Notes: a model not told the origin generated them from the sequence alone. Positions 1-5,818 are shown, counted from the first letter of the stretch. The stretch: DNA of 6,980 nucleotides from Aquificaceae bacterium (GCA_015487835.1 WFOY01000246.1:1-6980); one strand, 5' to 3'. Program-made: numbers and translations.

Positions 1-27
1 GACACTTCATGAGCTTGGACACGTGAG

Positions 28-62
28 GTCGCAATCCCTTCTTCTATTCAGGGCATTTCAAC
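28..62 (-). repeat. CRISPR direct repeat, copy 2 from the leader
   Basis: Thirty-five bases identical to the copy at 100-134. The flanking bases differ on both sides (g27 against t99, t63 against c135), which fixes the repeat length at 35. The inner stem pairs 33-39 with 50-57, with c54 bulged. Confidence 0.95.
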
Positions 63-99
63 TCGTCGTGATCGAGAGAGCAAGGACGAAGAAAGAGCT

Positions 100-134
100 G
101 TCGCAATCCCTTCTTCTATTCAGGGCATTTCAAC
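100..134 (-). repeat. CRISPR direct repeat, copy 1 (leader-adjacent)
   Basis: Identical to the copy at 28-62. It is the last copy on this side: the sequence from 135 on shows no further repeat, intact or degenerate. Because this outermost copy is perfect, the edge looks like the leader end, since the trailing end of an array usually carries decayed repeats. Confidence 0.95.
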
Positions 135-201
135 CCTTCCTTTTGAAGTCCTTGAAAATAAACCTTTTTGGGTTGAGAATTGTTTGCAATTAAACCCTTT
201 G
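135..201 (-). promoter_or_regulatory. Probable CRISPR leader (leader-side flank of the array)
   Basis: This A/T-rich, non-coding stretch abuts the repeat that should come first if crRNA is made on the minus strand. It has homopolymer runs (AAAA, TTTTT) and a small inverted repeat, AACC 161-164 with GGTT 171-174. Another short inverted pair, ATTG 179-182 with CAAT 187-190, lies beside it. I cannot point to clear -35 and -10 boxes. The right boundary is arbitrary, set at the stop of the short minus-strand frame at 202, and the leader may extend further. The leader role is inferred from repeat direction. Confidence 0.5.
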
Positions 202-454
202 TCACAAAAATTCAGGATTATCAATGAGATCGAGCTCTTCTGCACCGCTCAAAGGTTTGACGATTTTCACCCCTATTCCAAAGTCAAGGAACCGGCGGGC
301 AAATCCTACCCGCTTGGCTTCCTTCAAAAGATAGACGAAATCGATGAAGGTTCCAATATGATCTCGATCAGAGATACACGATCTCATAGTGCCATCAATG
401 ACTTATGTTCACAAAAATCGGCCTATTCAGAAAGCCTTGAGAGAGTAAGTGCAC

Positions 455-472
455 AGGAGGCTGAGCCTTCCT
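455..472 (-). terminator. Weak hairpin just after era
   Basis: AGG-AGGC (455-461) pairs with GCCT-T-CCT (465-472) around a TGA loop, with one bulged base. It starts four bases past the era stop codon on the minus strand, where a terminator stem would be expected. No T-run follows on the minus strand (the next bases are gtgcacttac), so it is not a standard intrinsic terminator. It may only slow transcription or protect the 3' end. Confidence 0.2.
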
Positions 473-476
473 GAAC

Positions 477-1391
477 TTACTCCATAAAGTATCCGAACAT
501 CCTCACCAGCTCGGGCCTCTTCCTCCAGCCCTCCTTAACCTTTACCCAGAGCTCCAGGTAAACCTTCCTGCCGGTTATGAGCTCGAGCTCCTCCCTTGCG
601 AGCTTGCCTATCTGTTTTAGCCTCTGCCCTTTCTTGCCTATGATGATGGGTTTTAGGTTCTCACGGTCGACTATTATCTCCCCTTTTATTACCAGAACGT
701 TGGGGTCCGCATCGCCGGGTTTTATCTCTGTGATCACGACAGCTATGGAGGTGGGGACCTCCTCGTAGGTTAGCATCATGGCTTTTTCTCTCACTATCTC
801 CGCAGCGGTGAGTCTAAGAGGCAGATCCGTCACCATGTCCTCGGGGAACAGGGGATCACCTTCGGGGAGGTAGTTCAGGATCACCTTCTCAAGCTCGTCC
901 AGGTTTGAACCCTTCAGGGCGCTTATGGGGACTATCTCCTTTATCTCCGGGTGCGTGTTGTGGATCTCCTCTATCAAGGGGAGGACGTTCTTTGCGGGTC
1001 CTATCTTGTCTATCTTGTTTATAACGAGAACTACCGGTTTGTCTTTGGTGAAGGGCTTTATGTACGTGGTGTAAACCTCCTCGTCCCGCTTCCTCCAGCC
1101 CTCCTCCGCATCGATCATGAAGAGTATGAGGTCTGCGTCTTTTAAGCTCTGCTTCGCCATGTCCACCATGGACCTTCCGAGGGCGTCGGACTTTTTGGGG
1201 TTGTATATTCCAGGTGTGTCCAGGAAGACTATCTGGGCCTTCTCAGGTATGGTCTTCACCCCGAGGACCCTTATCCTCGTGGTCCCTGGCCTTGGTGTGA
1301 CTATGGAAACCTTCCTGCCCACCATGTTGTTGAGGAGAGTGGACTTCCCTACGTTGGGCTTCCCCACTATGGCTACGAAACCCACCTTCAT
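477..1391 (-). CDS. era: GTPase Era
   Basis: Era is an essential GTPase that binds the 3' end of 16S rRNA and acts in late assembly of the small ribosomal subunit in the cytoplasm. The 304-residue protein is full length for the family. The GTPase domain shows G1 GKPNVGKS (10-17), G3 DTPG (58-61), G4 NKID (125-128) and G5 SAL (157-159). The linker LPEGDPLFPEDMVTDLPLR (175-193) is typical of Era. The C-terminal KH RNA-binding domain has its GKKG loop at 252-255 and the late Era signature VKVKEGWRKRPE. The start ATG overlaps the trpF stop codon (ATGA), and a strong AAAGGAGG lies 10 bases upstream inside trpF. It is the last gene of the Mut7-C-trpF-era group. Nothing in it looks broken, and identification is secure. 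Confidence 0.98.
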   Translation of the reverse strand: MKVGFVAIVGKPNVGKSTLLNNMVGRKVSIVTPRPGTTRIRVLGVKTIPEKAQIVFLDTPGIYNPKKSDALGRSMVDMAKQSLKDADLILFMIDAEEGWRKRDEEVYTTYIKPFTKDKPVVLVINKIDKIGPAKNVLPLIEEIHNTHPEIKEIVPISALKGSNLDELEKVILNYLPEGDPLFPEDMVTDLPLRLTAAEIVREKAMMLTYEEVPTSIAVVITEIKPGDADPNVLVIKGEIIVDRENLKPIIIGKKGQRLKQIGKLAREELELITGRKVYLELWVKVKEGWRKRPELVRMFGYFME

Positions 1392-1999
1392 AATCCCTTC
1401 GCCTCCTTTATGAAGGTCCTGACCTTCATTTTATCCTTTACACCAGGTGAACTCTCAACCCCTGAGGAGACGTCCACACAGTAAGGCTTCACCTCCTCGA
1501 CGGCCCTCCTCACGTTCTCAGGAGTGAGACCCCCGGCGAGGAAAACCCTGAAACCTCTATCCACAACCCCCTTGGCTATGATCCAGTCAAAGGTCCTGCC
1601 CGTTCCACCGTAGGAACCCCTCGAGTAGGTGTCCAAGAGGACCCCGTGGGCTTCCCTCCAGTCTTCGATCCCTTCCGGAACCGAACTCTTAACCCTGAAG
1701 GCCTTTATAACCCTGTCCATACCTATCCTCCTCACGAGATCGGGCCTCTCATCCCCGTGAAGCTGGACAAGATCAAAACCAAGATCGAGAGCTTCAAGAA
1801 CCTCCTCCTCAGAGGGGTTCACCATGACCGCCACCTTGAGGGGACCCTCCACGATCCTTAGGAGTTCCACCGCCTTCTCAGGTGCTACGTATCTTGGGCT
1901 CTTCGGGTAGAGTACAAATCCTAAGTAGTCGGCACCTGAGCCTGCGGCAAACTCTACATCCTCCACCCTGGTTAGACCACAGATCTTGACCCTAACCAC
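1388..1999 (-). CDS. trpF: Phosphoribosylanthranilate isomerase TrpF
   Basis: TrpF is a cytoplasmic single-domain (beta/alpha)8 barrel. It converts N-(5'-phosphoribosyl)anthranilate to the carboxyphenylamino-deoxyribulose phosphate that TrpC then closes to an indole ring. I chose the GTG at 1999, giving 203 residues that open MVRVKICGLTR, the normal family start. An AGAGGT lies six bases upstream, and the active-site Cys then falls at residue 7, as in the Thermotoga enzyme. Longer starts exist (GTG 2005, TTG 2014, the latter giving 208 residues). Visible motifs include KICGLT, LVQLHGDE, LLDTYSRGSYGGTGRTFDW with the catalytic Asp at 123, FLAGGLTPENV, and the phosphate-binding VDVSSGVESSPGVKD. 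It overlaps the upstream gene by 8 bp and era by 4 bp. No other trp gene is in the window, so the pathway is dispersed here. Confidence 0.96.
   Translation of the reverse strand: MVRVKICGLTRVEDVEFAAGSGADYLGFVLYPKSPRYVAPEKAVELLRIVEGPLKVAVMVNPSEEEVLEALDLGFDLVQLHGDERPDLVRRIGMDRVIKAFRVKSSVPEGIEDWREAHGVLLDTYSRGSYGGTGRTFDWIIAKGVVDRGFRVFLAGGLTPENVRRAVEEVKPYCVDVSSGVESSPGVKDKMKVRTFIKEAKGL
1402..1409 (-). promoter_or_regulatory. Shine-Dalgarno site of era inside trpF
   Basis: AAAGGAGG on the minus strand, 10 bases before the era ATG and within the last codons of trpF. Together with the ATGA stop-start overlap it supports coupled translation of trpF and era and fixes the era start. Confidence 0.75.
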
Positions 2000-2456
2000 T
2001 CCCACACCTCTCAAGGGCTTCCCTCAGCATGTTCACCATCCTCTCGTAGTGTAGTCCCTTCCAGAACAGGGCGTCGCACCTCTCACAGTAGGTAAAGTCG
2101 TAGGCGGTGTCGTAGGCCTTCGGGGGTATCCTCTCCTTAAAGTCCTCCTTGTTCACGGGCCTTAAGTCCCCACCGCAGTAGGCACACCTGTTTAGCCTGA
2201 GATCCGGCTTTATGCGGAAGGACCTCAGGACCATGCACAGCTGAGCCTCCCAGCACTCTCTCGGAACTACAAGGTAGGTCATTCCAAGGTTCTTAAGGGT
2301 TCTCTCCCACCTTCTCGAGGTGGTTATGAAGGCCCTGTCCCTGTTCCTGAGGAGGGCCTCCAAGGTTATGGGACCATTAAGCACCTTTACATCCTGACCC
2401 AAGAACCTCAACCACTTGGCGATCTTTGCCAAGTTATTCTCCAGCAGGAATTTCAT
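1992..2456 (-). CDS. Mut7-C (DUF82) domain protein with zinc ribbon
   Basis: This 154-residue protein matches the Mut7-C family: a PIN-like nuclease fold followed by a zinc ribbon. The N-terminal signature FLLENNLAKIAKWLRFLGQD (3-22) corresponds to the family's F-x-x-D-x-x-L-x-x-L-A-x-W-L-R-x-L-G-x-D pattern. The zinc ribbon is CAYC (91-94) and CERC (124-127), followed by the typical FWKGLHYERM (131-140). Family members are predicted RNases; the reaction and target are unproven. Two positions usually acidic look changed: the first Asp is Glu6, and the Asp after the central strand (family L-T-R-D-R) aligns with Ser47 in ITTSRR. Catalysis may be weak, altered or lost. It is first in the minus-strand operon and overlaps trpF by 8 bp. 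The ATG is preceded only by A/T bases with no Shine-Dalgarno, and the family start fits exactly. Confidence 0.88.
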   Translation of the reverse strand: MKFLLENNLAKIAKWLRFLGQDVKVLNGPITLEALLRNRDRAFITTSRRWERTLKNLGMTYLVVPRECWEAQLCMVLRSFRIKPDLRLNRCAYCGGDLRPVNKEDFKERIPPKAYDTAYDFTYCERCDALFWKGLHYERMVNMLREALERCGSG

Positions 2457-2470
2457 ATATTTATTTTTAA
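2456..2470. promoter_or_regulatory. Divergent 13-bp A/T-only start region
   Basis: The ATG codons of the Mut7-C gene (minus, 2456) and the acyl-ligase gene (plus, 2470) are separated by 13 bases (2457-2469), all A or T. Neither gene has a Shine-Dalgarno sequence. On the plus strand, TATATT at 2456-2461 resembles a -10 box and would start RNA about two bases before the ligase ATG. I see no good -35 box for it. On the minus strand, TAAAAAT sits at a similar distance before the Mut7-C ATG. Both promoters must lie within each other's coding sequence, and both transcripts are likely leaderless or nearly so. The spacing and missing ribosome sites are seen; promoter function is inferred. Confidence 0.45.
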
Positions 2471-4932
2471 TGATCAGGGACCACAGAAAGGTAGCTCTTA
2501 TACACAGGGGAAGGGAGATAACCTACAGGGAGGTTATAGAGAACTCGGCCTCCTTCGGCACCTTGACAGACATACTCCCCGGAGACAGGGTCCTGATAGT
2601 CTCAGAGAACAGACCCGAGTGGATATACGCCCTCTTCGGTATATGGAGGCGGGGAGGTATAGCGGTTCCCGTGGACTTCATGTCCGGCCCTCAGGAGATA
2701 GCCTACATAATTGAAGACTCAGAACCTAAGATGGCCTTCTGTTCGGAGTTGACGAGGAGAAACGTGGAGGAGGGTGCCAAGATCTCGGGCAGGAAGCTGG
2801 ACATAGTCTGCTTCGACGGCCTCACCCTACCAAAACCTCTTGACAAGAGCATCACAAGGGACAAAGAGGACGTAGCACTCATCCTTTACACCTCGGGAAC
2901 GACCGGGAACCCGAAGGGTGTCATGCTGACCTTCAAGAACCTGAAGACGAACATAGACGGCGTTGCGGACGCAGGCATAGCCACCAAGGAGGACAGGACC
3001 CTCGCCATACTCCCCTTCCACCACGCCTACCCGTTGATGGTGACCCTACTTGTCCCTCTCCACCTGGGGGCTACGATAGTGTTCTTAGACAAGCTGACCC
3101 CGGAGGACATCCTCGACAAGCTGAGAAAGTACAGGGTAACCATACTCGTAGGTGTGCCGAGGCTGTTTAACCTGTTCCACAAGAGGATAACCGAGGAGAT
3201 AAGGTCCAGGTTCCTGGCCAGACTCATGTTTAAGCTGATGAGGTCCGTGAAGTATAAGAGTATAAGGAGAAGGGTCTTCAAAAAGGTCCACGAGGCCTTC
3301 GGAGGGAACATAAGGTTCTTCGTGAGTGGGGGAGCCAAGCTGGACCCTCAGGTCGCCGAGGATCTTACAACCTTTGGCTTCACCGTTATAGAGGGTTACG
3401 GACTCACCGAGACCTCACCAATAGTCAGCTTCAACCCTCCCAACAGGATAAAGATCGGTTCTGTGGGAGTGCCTATAAAGAACGTGTTCGTGAAGATATC
3501 ACCGGAGGGTGAGATCCTGGTGAAGGGTCCAAACGTTATGAAGGGCTACTGGAGGCGTCCTGAGGAGACTAAGGAGGTTATAAAGCACGGGTGGTTCCAC
3601 ACAGGAGATCTCGGATACATGGACGACGAGGAGTACATCTACATAACGGGAAGGAGGAAGGAGATCATAGTTCTTGGCACGGGTAAGAACGTCCACCCGG
3701 AGGAGATAGAGAATCTGATCTTCAAGGAGAGCGACCTTATAAAGGAGGTGGGGGTTTTCGATCTGAACGGCAAGCTCCACGCCGTCATATACCCGGACTT
3801 TGAGAAGGCCAAGGCGAGGGGCATAGTGAACCTACACGAGACCATAAAGTGGGACGTGATAGACAAAGTTAACAGGAGACTTCCCGAGTGGAAGAGGGTG
3901 GTTGGCTTCAAGATAACCGAGGTAGAACTCCCCAAGACCAGACTCGGAAAGCTGAGGAGATTTCTCCTGCCAGAGATCTACAAGAAGCAGGACAAGGAAC
4001 TGAAGAGGGAGGAGGACCTCTCTATCCTGGAGACGGAGGAGGGGAGGATAGTAAAGGAGTTCTTAGAGAAGGAGACTGGCCTTGAGGTCCTTCCCTCCAA
4101 CCACATCGAGCTGGACCTCGGGCTCGACTCCCTGGGAAAGGTCGAACTTGCCAGCTTTATAGAGAAGACCTTCGGTGTCTCCATGACGGAGGAGGACCTC
4201 TCCACCCACAGCACAGTAAAGGACATCATAGAGTTCGTGAGGTTGAGGAAGGAGAGGGTTGATCTCAAGACCTTAAGCTGGAAGGATATACTCGAAGAGG
4301 CAGAACCCTACACACTCCACGACCATAAGGTCCTGTTCTGGACCGGCAGGAAGATCCTTAAGCTGTTCTTCAAGATCTACAACAGGGTAGAGGTCAAGGG
4401 GACCGAAAACTTCCCCAGGAAGCCCTTCATAATAGCACCGAACCACGTGAGCTACCTGGACGCCTTCGTGATCGCCTCCGTTCTCCCCGAACACGTAGCC
4501 AAGGACACCTACTTCCTGGGGGAGGAGGTATTCTTCAGGAACCCGGTCACGTCCCTCTTCGGCAGGCTGGCCCACGTGATAACGGTGAACATAAACAGGA
4601 ACCTGAGGGAGTCCCTCCAGAAGGTAGCCTGGGCCTTAAGGCTCGGTAAGGTGGTGGTGATCTTCCCCGAGGGGGCGAGGACCAGGACTGGTGACCTTAT
4701 GGAGTTCAAAAAGGGAACAGCGATAATAAGCAGGGAGCTGAACGTACCCATAGTTCCCACCGCCCTGATAGGGCTTTACGAGGTCATGTCCATATACGAC
4801 AAGTTCCCAAAACCCAAGAAGATCAGGGTCGTCTTCGGTGAACCTATTTACCCAGAGGACAGATCCTACGAGGAGATCACGGAAGACCTGAAAAAAAGAG
4901 TAGAAACTCTGTTAAGAGAAAACAGGTTGTAG
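2470..4932 (+). CDS. Acyl-AMP ligase / acyl carrier / PlsC acyltransferase fusion
   Basis: An 820-residue protein with three domains. An acyl-adenylate-forming ligase (about 1-510) carries YTSGTTGNPKGV (140-151), GYGLTETSP (309-317), TGDLGYMDD (378-386) and the late LPKTRLGK with catalytic-type Lys494. After a charged linker comes an acyl carrier domain (about 525-593) with LGLDSLGK; Ser554 should carry phosphopantetheine. The C-terminal PlsC domain (about 620-820) has NHVSYLD (H659, D664), FPEGARTR (732-739) and VPIVPTALIG (759-768). A plausible role is activating a free fatty acid, loading it on the built-in carrier and transferring it to a lysophospholipid or glycerol phosphate. E. coli Aas has the ligase and acyltransferase in the opposite order and no carrier. 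The ATG at 2470 fits the family (MIRDHRKVALIHRG); an in-frame ATG at 2416 would run into the divergent gene and adds an unrelated hydrophobic stretch. First gene of its operon. Chain length and acceptor cannot be read. Confidence 0.92.
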   Translation: MIRDHRKVALIHRGREITYREVIENSASFGTLTDILPGDRVLIVSENRPEWIYALFGIWRRGGIAVPVDFMSGPQEIAYIIEDSEPKMAFCSELTRRNVEEGAKISGRKLDIVCFDGLTLPKPLDKSITRDKEDVALILYTSGTTGNPKGVMLTFKNLKTNIDGVADAGIATKEDRTLAILPFHHAYPLMVTLLVPLHLGATIVFLDKLTPEDILDKLRKYRVTILVGVPRLFNLFHKRITEEIRSRFLARLMFKLMRSVKYKSIRRRVFKKVHEAFGGNIRFFVSGGAKLDPQVAEDLTTFGFTVIEGYGLTETSPIVSFNPPNRIKIGSVGVPIKNVFVKISPEGEILVKGPNVMKGYWRRPEETKEVIKHGWFHTGDLGYMDDEEYIYITGRRKEIIVLGTGKNVHPEEIENLIFKESDLIKEVGVFDLNGKLHAVIYPDFEKAKARGIVNLHETIKWDVIDKVNRRLPEWKRVVGFKITEVELPKTRLGKLRRFLLPEIYKKQDKELKREEDLSILETEEGRIVKEFLEKETGLEVLPSNHIELDLGLDSLGKVELASFIEKTFGVSMTEEDLSTHSTVKDIIEFVRLRKERVDLKTLSWKDILEEAEPYTLHDHKVLFWTGRKILKLFFKIYNRVEVKGTENFPRKPFIIAPNHVSYLDAFVIASVLPEHVAKDTYFLGEEVFFRNPVTSLFGRLAHVITVNINRNLRESLQKVAWALRLGKVVVIFPEGARTRTGDLMEFKKGTAIISRELNVPIVPTALIGLYEVMSIYDKFPKPKKIRVVFGEPIYPEDRSYEEITEDLKKRVETLLRENRL

Positions 4933-4955
4933 GTGAAAATGAGACTAACTATATT
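4927..4955 (+). promoter_or_regulatory. Possible internal promoter before the Fur-family gene
   Basis: TTGTAG (4927-4932), a 17-bp spacer and TATATT (4950-4955) resemble a sigma-70 type promoter. RNA would start near 4962, about three bases before the ATG at 4965. That fits the lack of a Shine-Dalgarno at this gene and would give a nearly leaderless transcript. The site overlaps the end of the ligase gene. The -35 match is only partial, and no clear Fur-type palindrome covers it. Confidence 0.35.
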
Positions 4956-4965
4956 ATTTAGCTGA
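4939..4965 (+). other. Eight-codon upstream frame touching the Fur-family start
   Basis: ATG at 4939 opens MRLTILFS and stops at TGA 4963-4965, whose last base is the first base of the Fur-family ATG (TGATG). AGGTGA lies just ahead at 4931-4936, so ribosomes ending the ligase gene could read it and re-initiate on the next gene. It could equally be chance, since short frames are common and the same bases also look like a promoter. Confidence 0.2.
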
Positions 4966-5420
4966 TGAGTGTCGATCTCAAAGAGATAAAGAACGAGTTC
5001 AAGAAGTTTTTGAAACGAAAAAACATGAAGGTTACCCAGAGCAGGCTGGACCTGATAGACTTAATAGCCGATTACGGCAAGCACTTCGAGGTCGAGGAGC
5101 TTGTAAACTGGATAGCGACGAGGACGGACAGGGGCGTCTCCAGGTCCACCATATACAGAACCATAAAGCTCCTCCAGGAGTTCGGAGTTATAAAGGAGGT
5201 TATAAAGCTAAGCAACAGAACAATATACGAGTTCGTTGTGGGGAAGGCCCACCACGACCACCTGGTCTGTGTGGAGTGCGGCAACATAATAGAGTTCGTT
5301 AACGAGGACATAGAGAAGCTCCAGGACGAGGTATGTGAACAGTACGAGTTCCAGCCTATTCACCACAGGCTTGAGATATTCGGGATATGCTCGGAGTGCA
5401 GGGAAAAGAAGGTAACATAG
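4965..5420 (+). CDS. Fur-family metal-responsive transcriptional repressor
   Basis: A 151-residue cytoplasmic DNA-binding protein of the Fur/PerR/Zur family, of usual length. The N-terminal winged helix shows KVTQSRLDLIDLI and the recognition helix VSRSTIYRTIKLLQEFGVI (58-76). The dimerisation and metal domain shows HHDH (96-99), CVEC (102-105), IEF (109-111), HH (133-134) and CSEC (142-145); the two CxxC pairs suggest a structural zinc site. Glu89 and Glu110 stand where PerR proteins tend to have Asp, so an iron- or other metal-sensing Fur is somewhat likelier than peroxide-sensing PerR; this is inference. The gene follows the ligase by 32 bp and precedes the thioesterase by 5 bp. It may regulate this operon, but I find no clear operator. 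No Shine-Dalgarno is visible. The start could be nearly leaderless, or coupled to a tiny upstream frame at 4939-4965. Confidence 0.93.
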   Translation: MSVDLKEIKNEFKKFLKRKNMKVTQSRLDLIDLIADYGKHFEVEELVNWIATRTDRGVSRSTIYRTIKLLQEFGVIKEVIKLSNRTIYEFVVGKAHHDHLVCVECGNIIEFVNEDIEKLQDEVCEQYEFQPIHHRLEIFGICSECREKKVT

Positions 5421-5425
5421 ATTAG

Positions 5426-5818
5426 ATGGTCTACAGGAGGAGGGTCCAGTTCTACGAAACGGACGCCCAGGGTATCGTCCACCACTCCAACTACTTCAGG
5501 TACTTCGAGGAGGCAAGGGGTGAGTTCCTGAGAAGCATAGGTATGCCTTACAGCGAACTAAGATCCATGGGTTACGAGGTGGTCCTGGTGGAGGCTTCCT
5601 GCTCCTTCAAGAAGCCGGTCCGTTACGACGAGGTGGCCGAGATAGATCTGGAGATAGAGGACATAAACCGCTACACCTTTACCTTCAGCTACAGGGTTTA
5701 CGTGGAGGGTGACCTCAGGGCGGAGGGGAGAACTAAACACTGTATCCTGAGGGAGGGAAAGATAGTCTCCCTGCCTGAGAAGATCAGAACCAGGATACTT
5801 GAGGGGAGGTCCCTCTGA
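5426..5818 (+). CDS. ybgC: YbgC/4-hydroxybenzoyl-CoA-type acyl thioesterase
   Basis: A 130-residue single hotdog-fold domain, full length for the family. These cytoplasmic enzymes hydrolyse acyl-CoA or acyl-ACP thioesters. The N-terminal signature YETDAQGIVHHSNYFRYFEEAR (10-31) carries the catalytic-type Asp13 and the HxNY loop (H20, N22). The later SCSFKKPVRYDEVAEIDLEI and RAEGRTKHCIL are also typical. In proteobacteria ybgC sits with tol-pal; here the neighbours are a Fur-family gene (5 bp before) and an M16 peptidase gene whose ATG shares a base with this stop codon. With the ligase-ACP-PlsC fusion in the same operon, a substrate among acyl-ACP or acyl-CoA species is plausible, but chain length cannot be told. 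The symbol is by family resemblance only. Confidence 0.9.
   Translation: MVYRRRVQFYETDAQGIVHHSNYFRYFEEARGEFLRSIGMPYSELRSMGYEVVLVEASCSFKKPVRYDEVAEIDLEIEDINRYTFTFSYRVYVEGDLRAEGRTKHCILREGKIVSLPEKIRTRILEGRSL
5805..5810 (+). promoter_or_regulatory. Shine-Dalgarno site of the M16 peptidase gene
   Basis: GGAGGT, within a longer GGGGAGGT, lies seven bases before the ATG at 5818, inside the end of the thioesterase gene. It is the strongest ribosome site in the plus-strand group and supports this start over the in-frame ATG at 5857, which would remove most of the signal peptide. Confidence 0.75.

Larger units (their letters stand above)
1..134 (-). CRISPR. CRISPR array, leader-proximal end, cut by the window start
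   Basis: Two identical 35-bp repeats lie at 28-62 and 100-134, separated by a 37-bp spacer (63-99). Positions 1-27 are the visible part of another spacer, so the array continues to the left. On the minus strand the repeat starts GTTGAAAT and ends ATTGCGAC. It can fold through AATgCCCT pairing with AGGGATT (one bulged G). From memory, ATTGCGAC matches the 8-nt 5' tag of Thermus type III crRNAs, and such tags come from the repeat 3' end. This supports transcription from right to left, with the leader to the right of 134 and 63-99 as the newest spacer. No cas gene is in view, so the type is an inference from the tag alone. The repeats and spacer are seen directly; the direction is fairly well supported. 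Confidence 0.93.
135..476. other. Gene-free interval between CRISPR array and era (342 bp)
   Basis: I find no gene here that I can defend. G+C is about 44% over 181-480 by hand count, lower than in the adjoining genes. A minus-strand frame runs from after a TAA near 405 to a TGA at 202. From its ATG at 387 it would encode 61 residues, including LLKEAKRVGFARRFLDFG, which looks more protein-like than the Ser-rich plus-strand frame on the same bases. It has no ribosome site and no family I recognise, so it may be the remnant of a decayed gene. Other structure: direct repeat TCACAAAAAT at 202-211 and 409-418; inverted repeat ATGAGATCG 224-232 with CGATCTCAT 379-387; and hairpin ATCTC-GATCA-GAGAT at 361-375. 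Confidence 0.5.

Noticed and set aside
202..404. Reading the minus-strand fragment as the tail of a WYL-domain or NurA-like protein
   Set aside because: The resemblance is vague (a G-x-x-V-x-I-x-x-P ending and a V-I-D-G-T start) and too short to name a family, so I left it unassigned.
184..474. Plus-strand 96-codon open frame between the array and era
   Set aside because: Ser-rich and without a family resemblance or ribosome site. It starts in the probable CRISPR leader and lies over a more protein-like minus-strand frame. Most likely chance.
2416..2469. Earlier in-frame ATG at 2416 for the ligase fusion
   Set aside because: It would overlap the divergent Mut7-C gene by 41 bp and add 18 hydrophobic residues, the mirror of Mut7-C coding sequence. 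The family start fits 2470.
3027..3935. Several 70-100 codon minus-strand frames inside the ligase domain
   Set aside because: They are frames opposite a strongly conserved coding sequence, with no recognisable motifs or ribosome sites.
3888..4085. Plus-strand 65-codon frame inside the ligase-ACP linker
   Set aside because: A Gly- and Glu-rich out-of-frame reading of a purine-rich stretch. The main frame here holds the ligase Lys motif and leads into the carrier domain.
4931..4965. Fur-box palindrome in front of the Fur-family gene
   Set aside because: The stretch is A/T-rich and has TGAAAATGA, but I could not build a convincing inverted repeat, so no operator is claimed.
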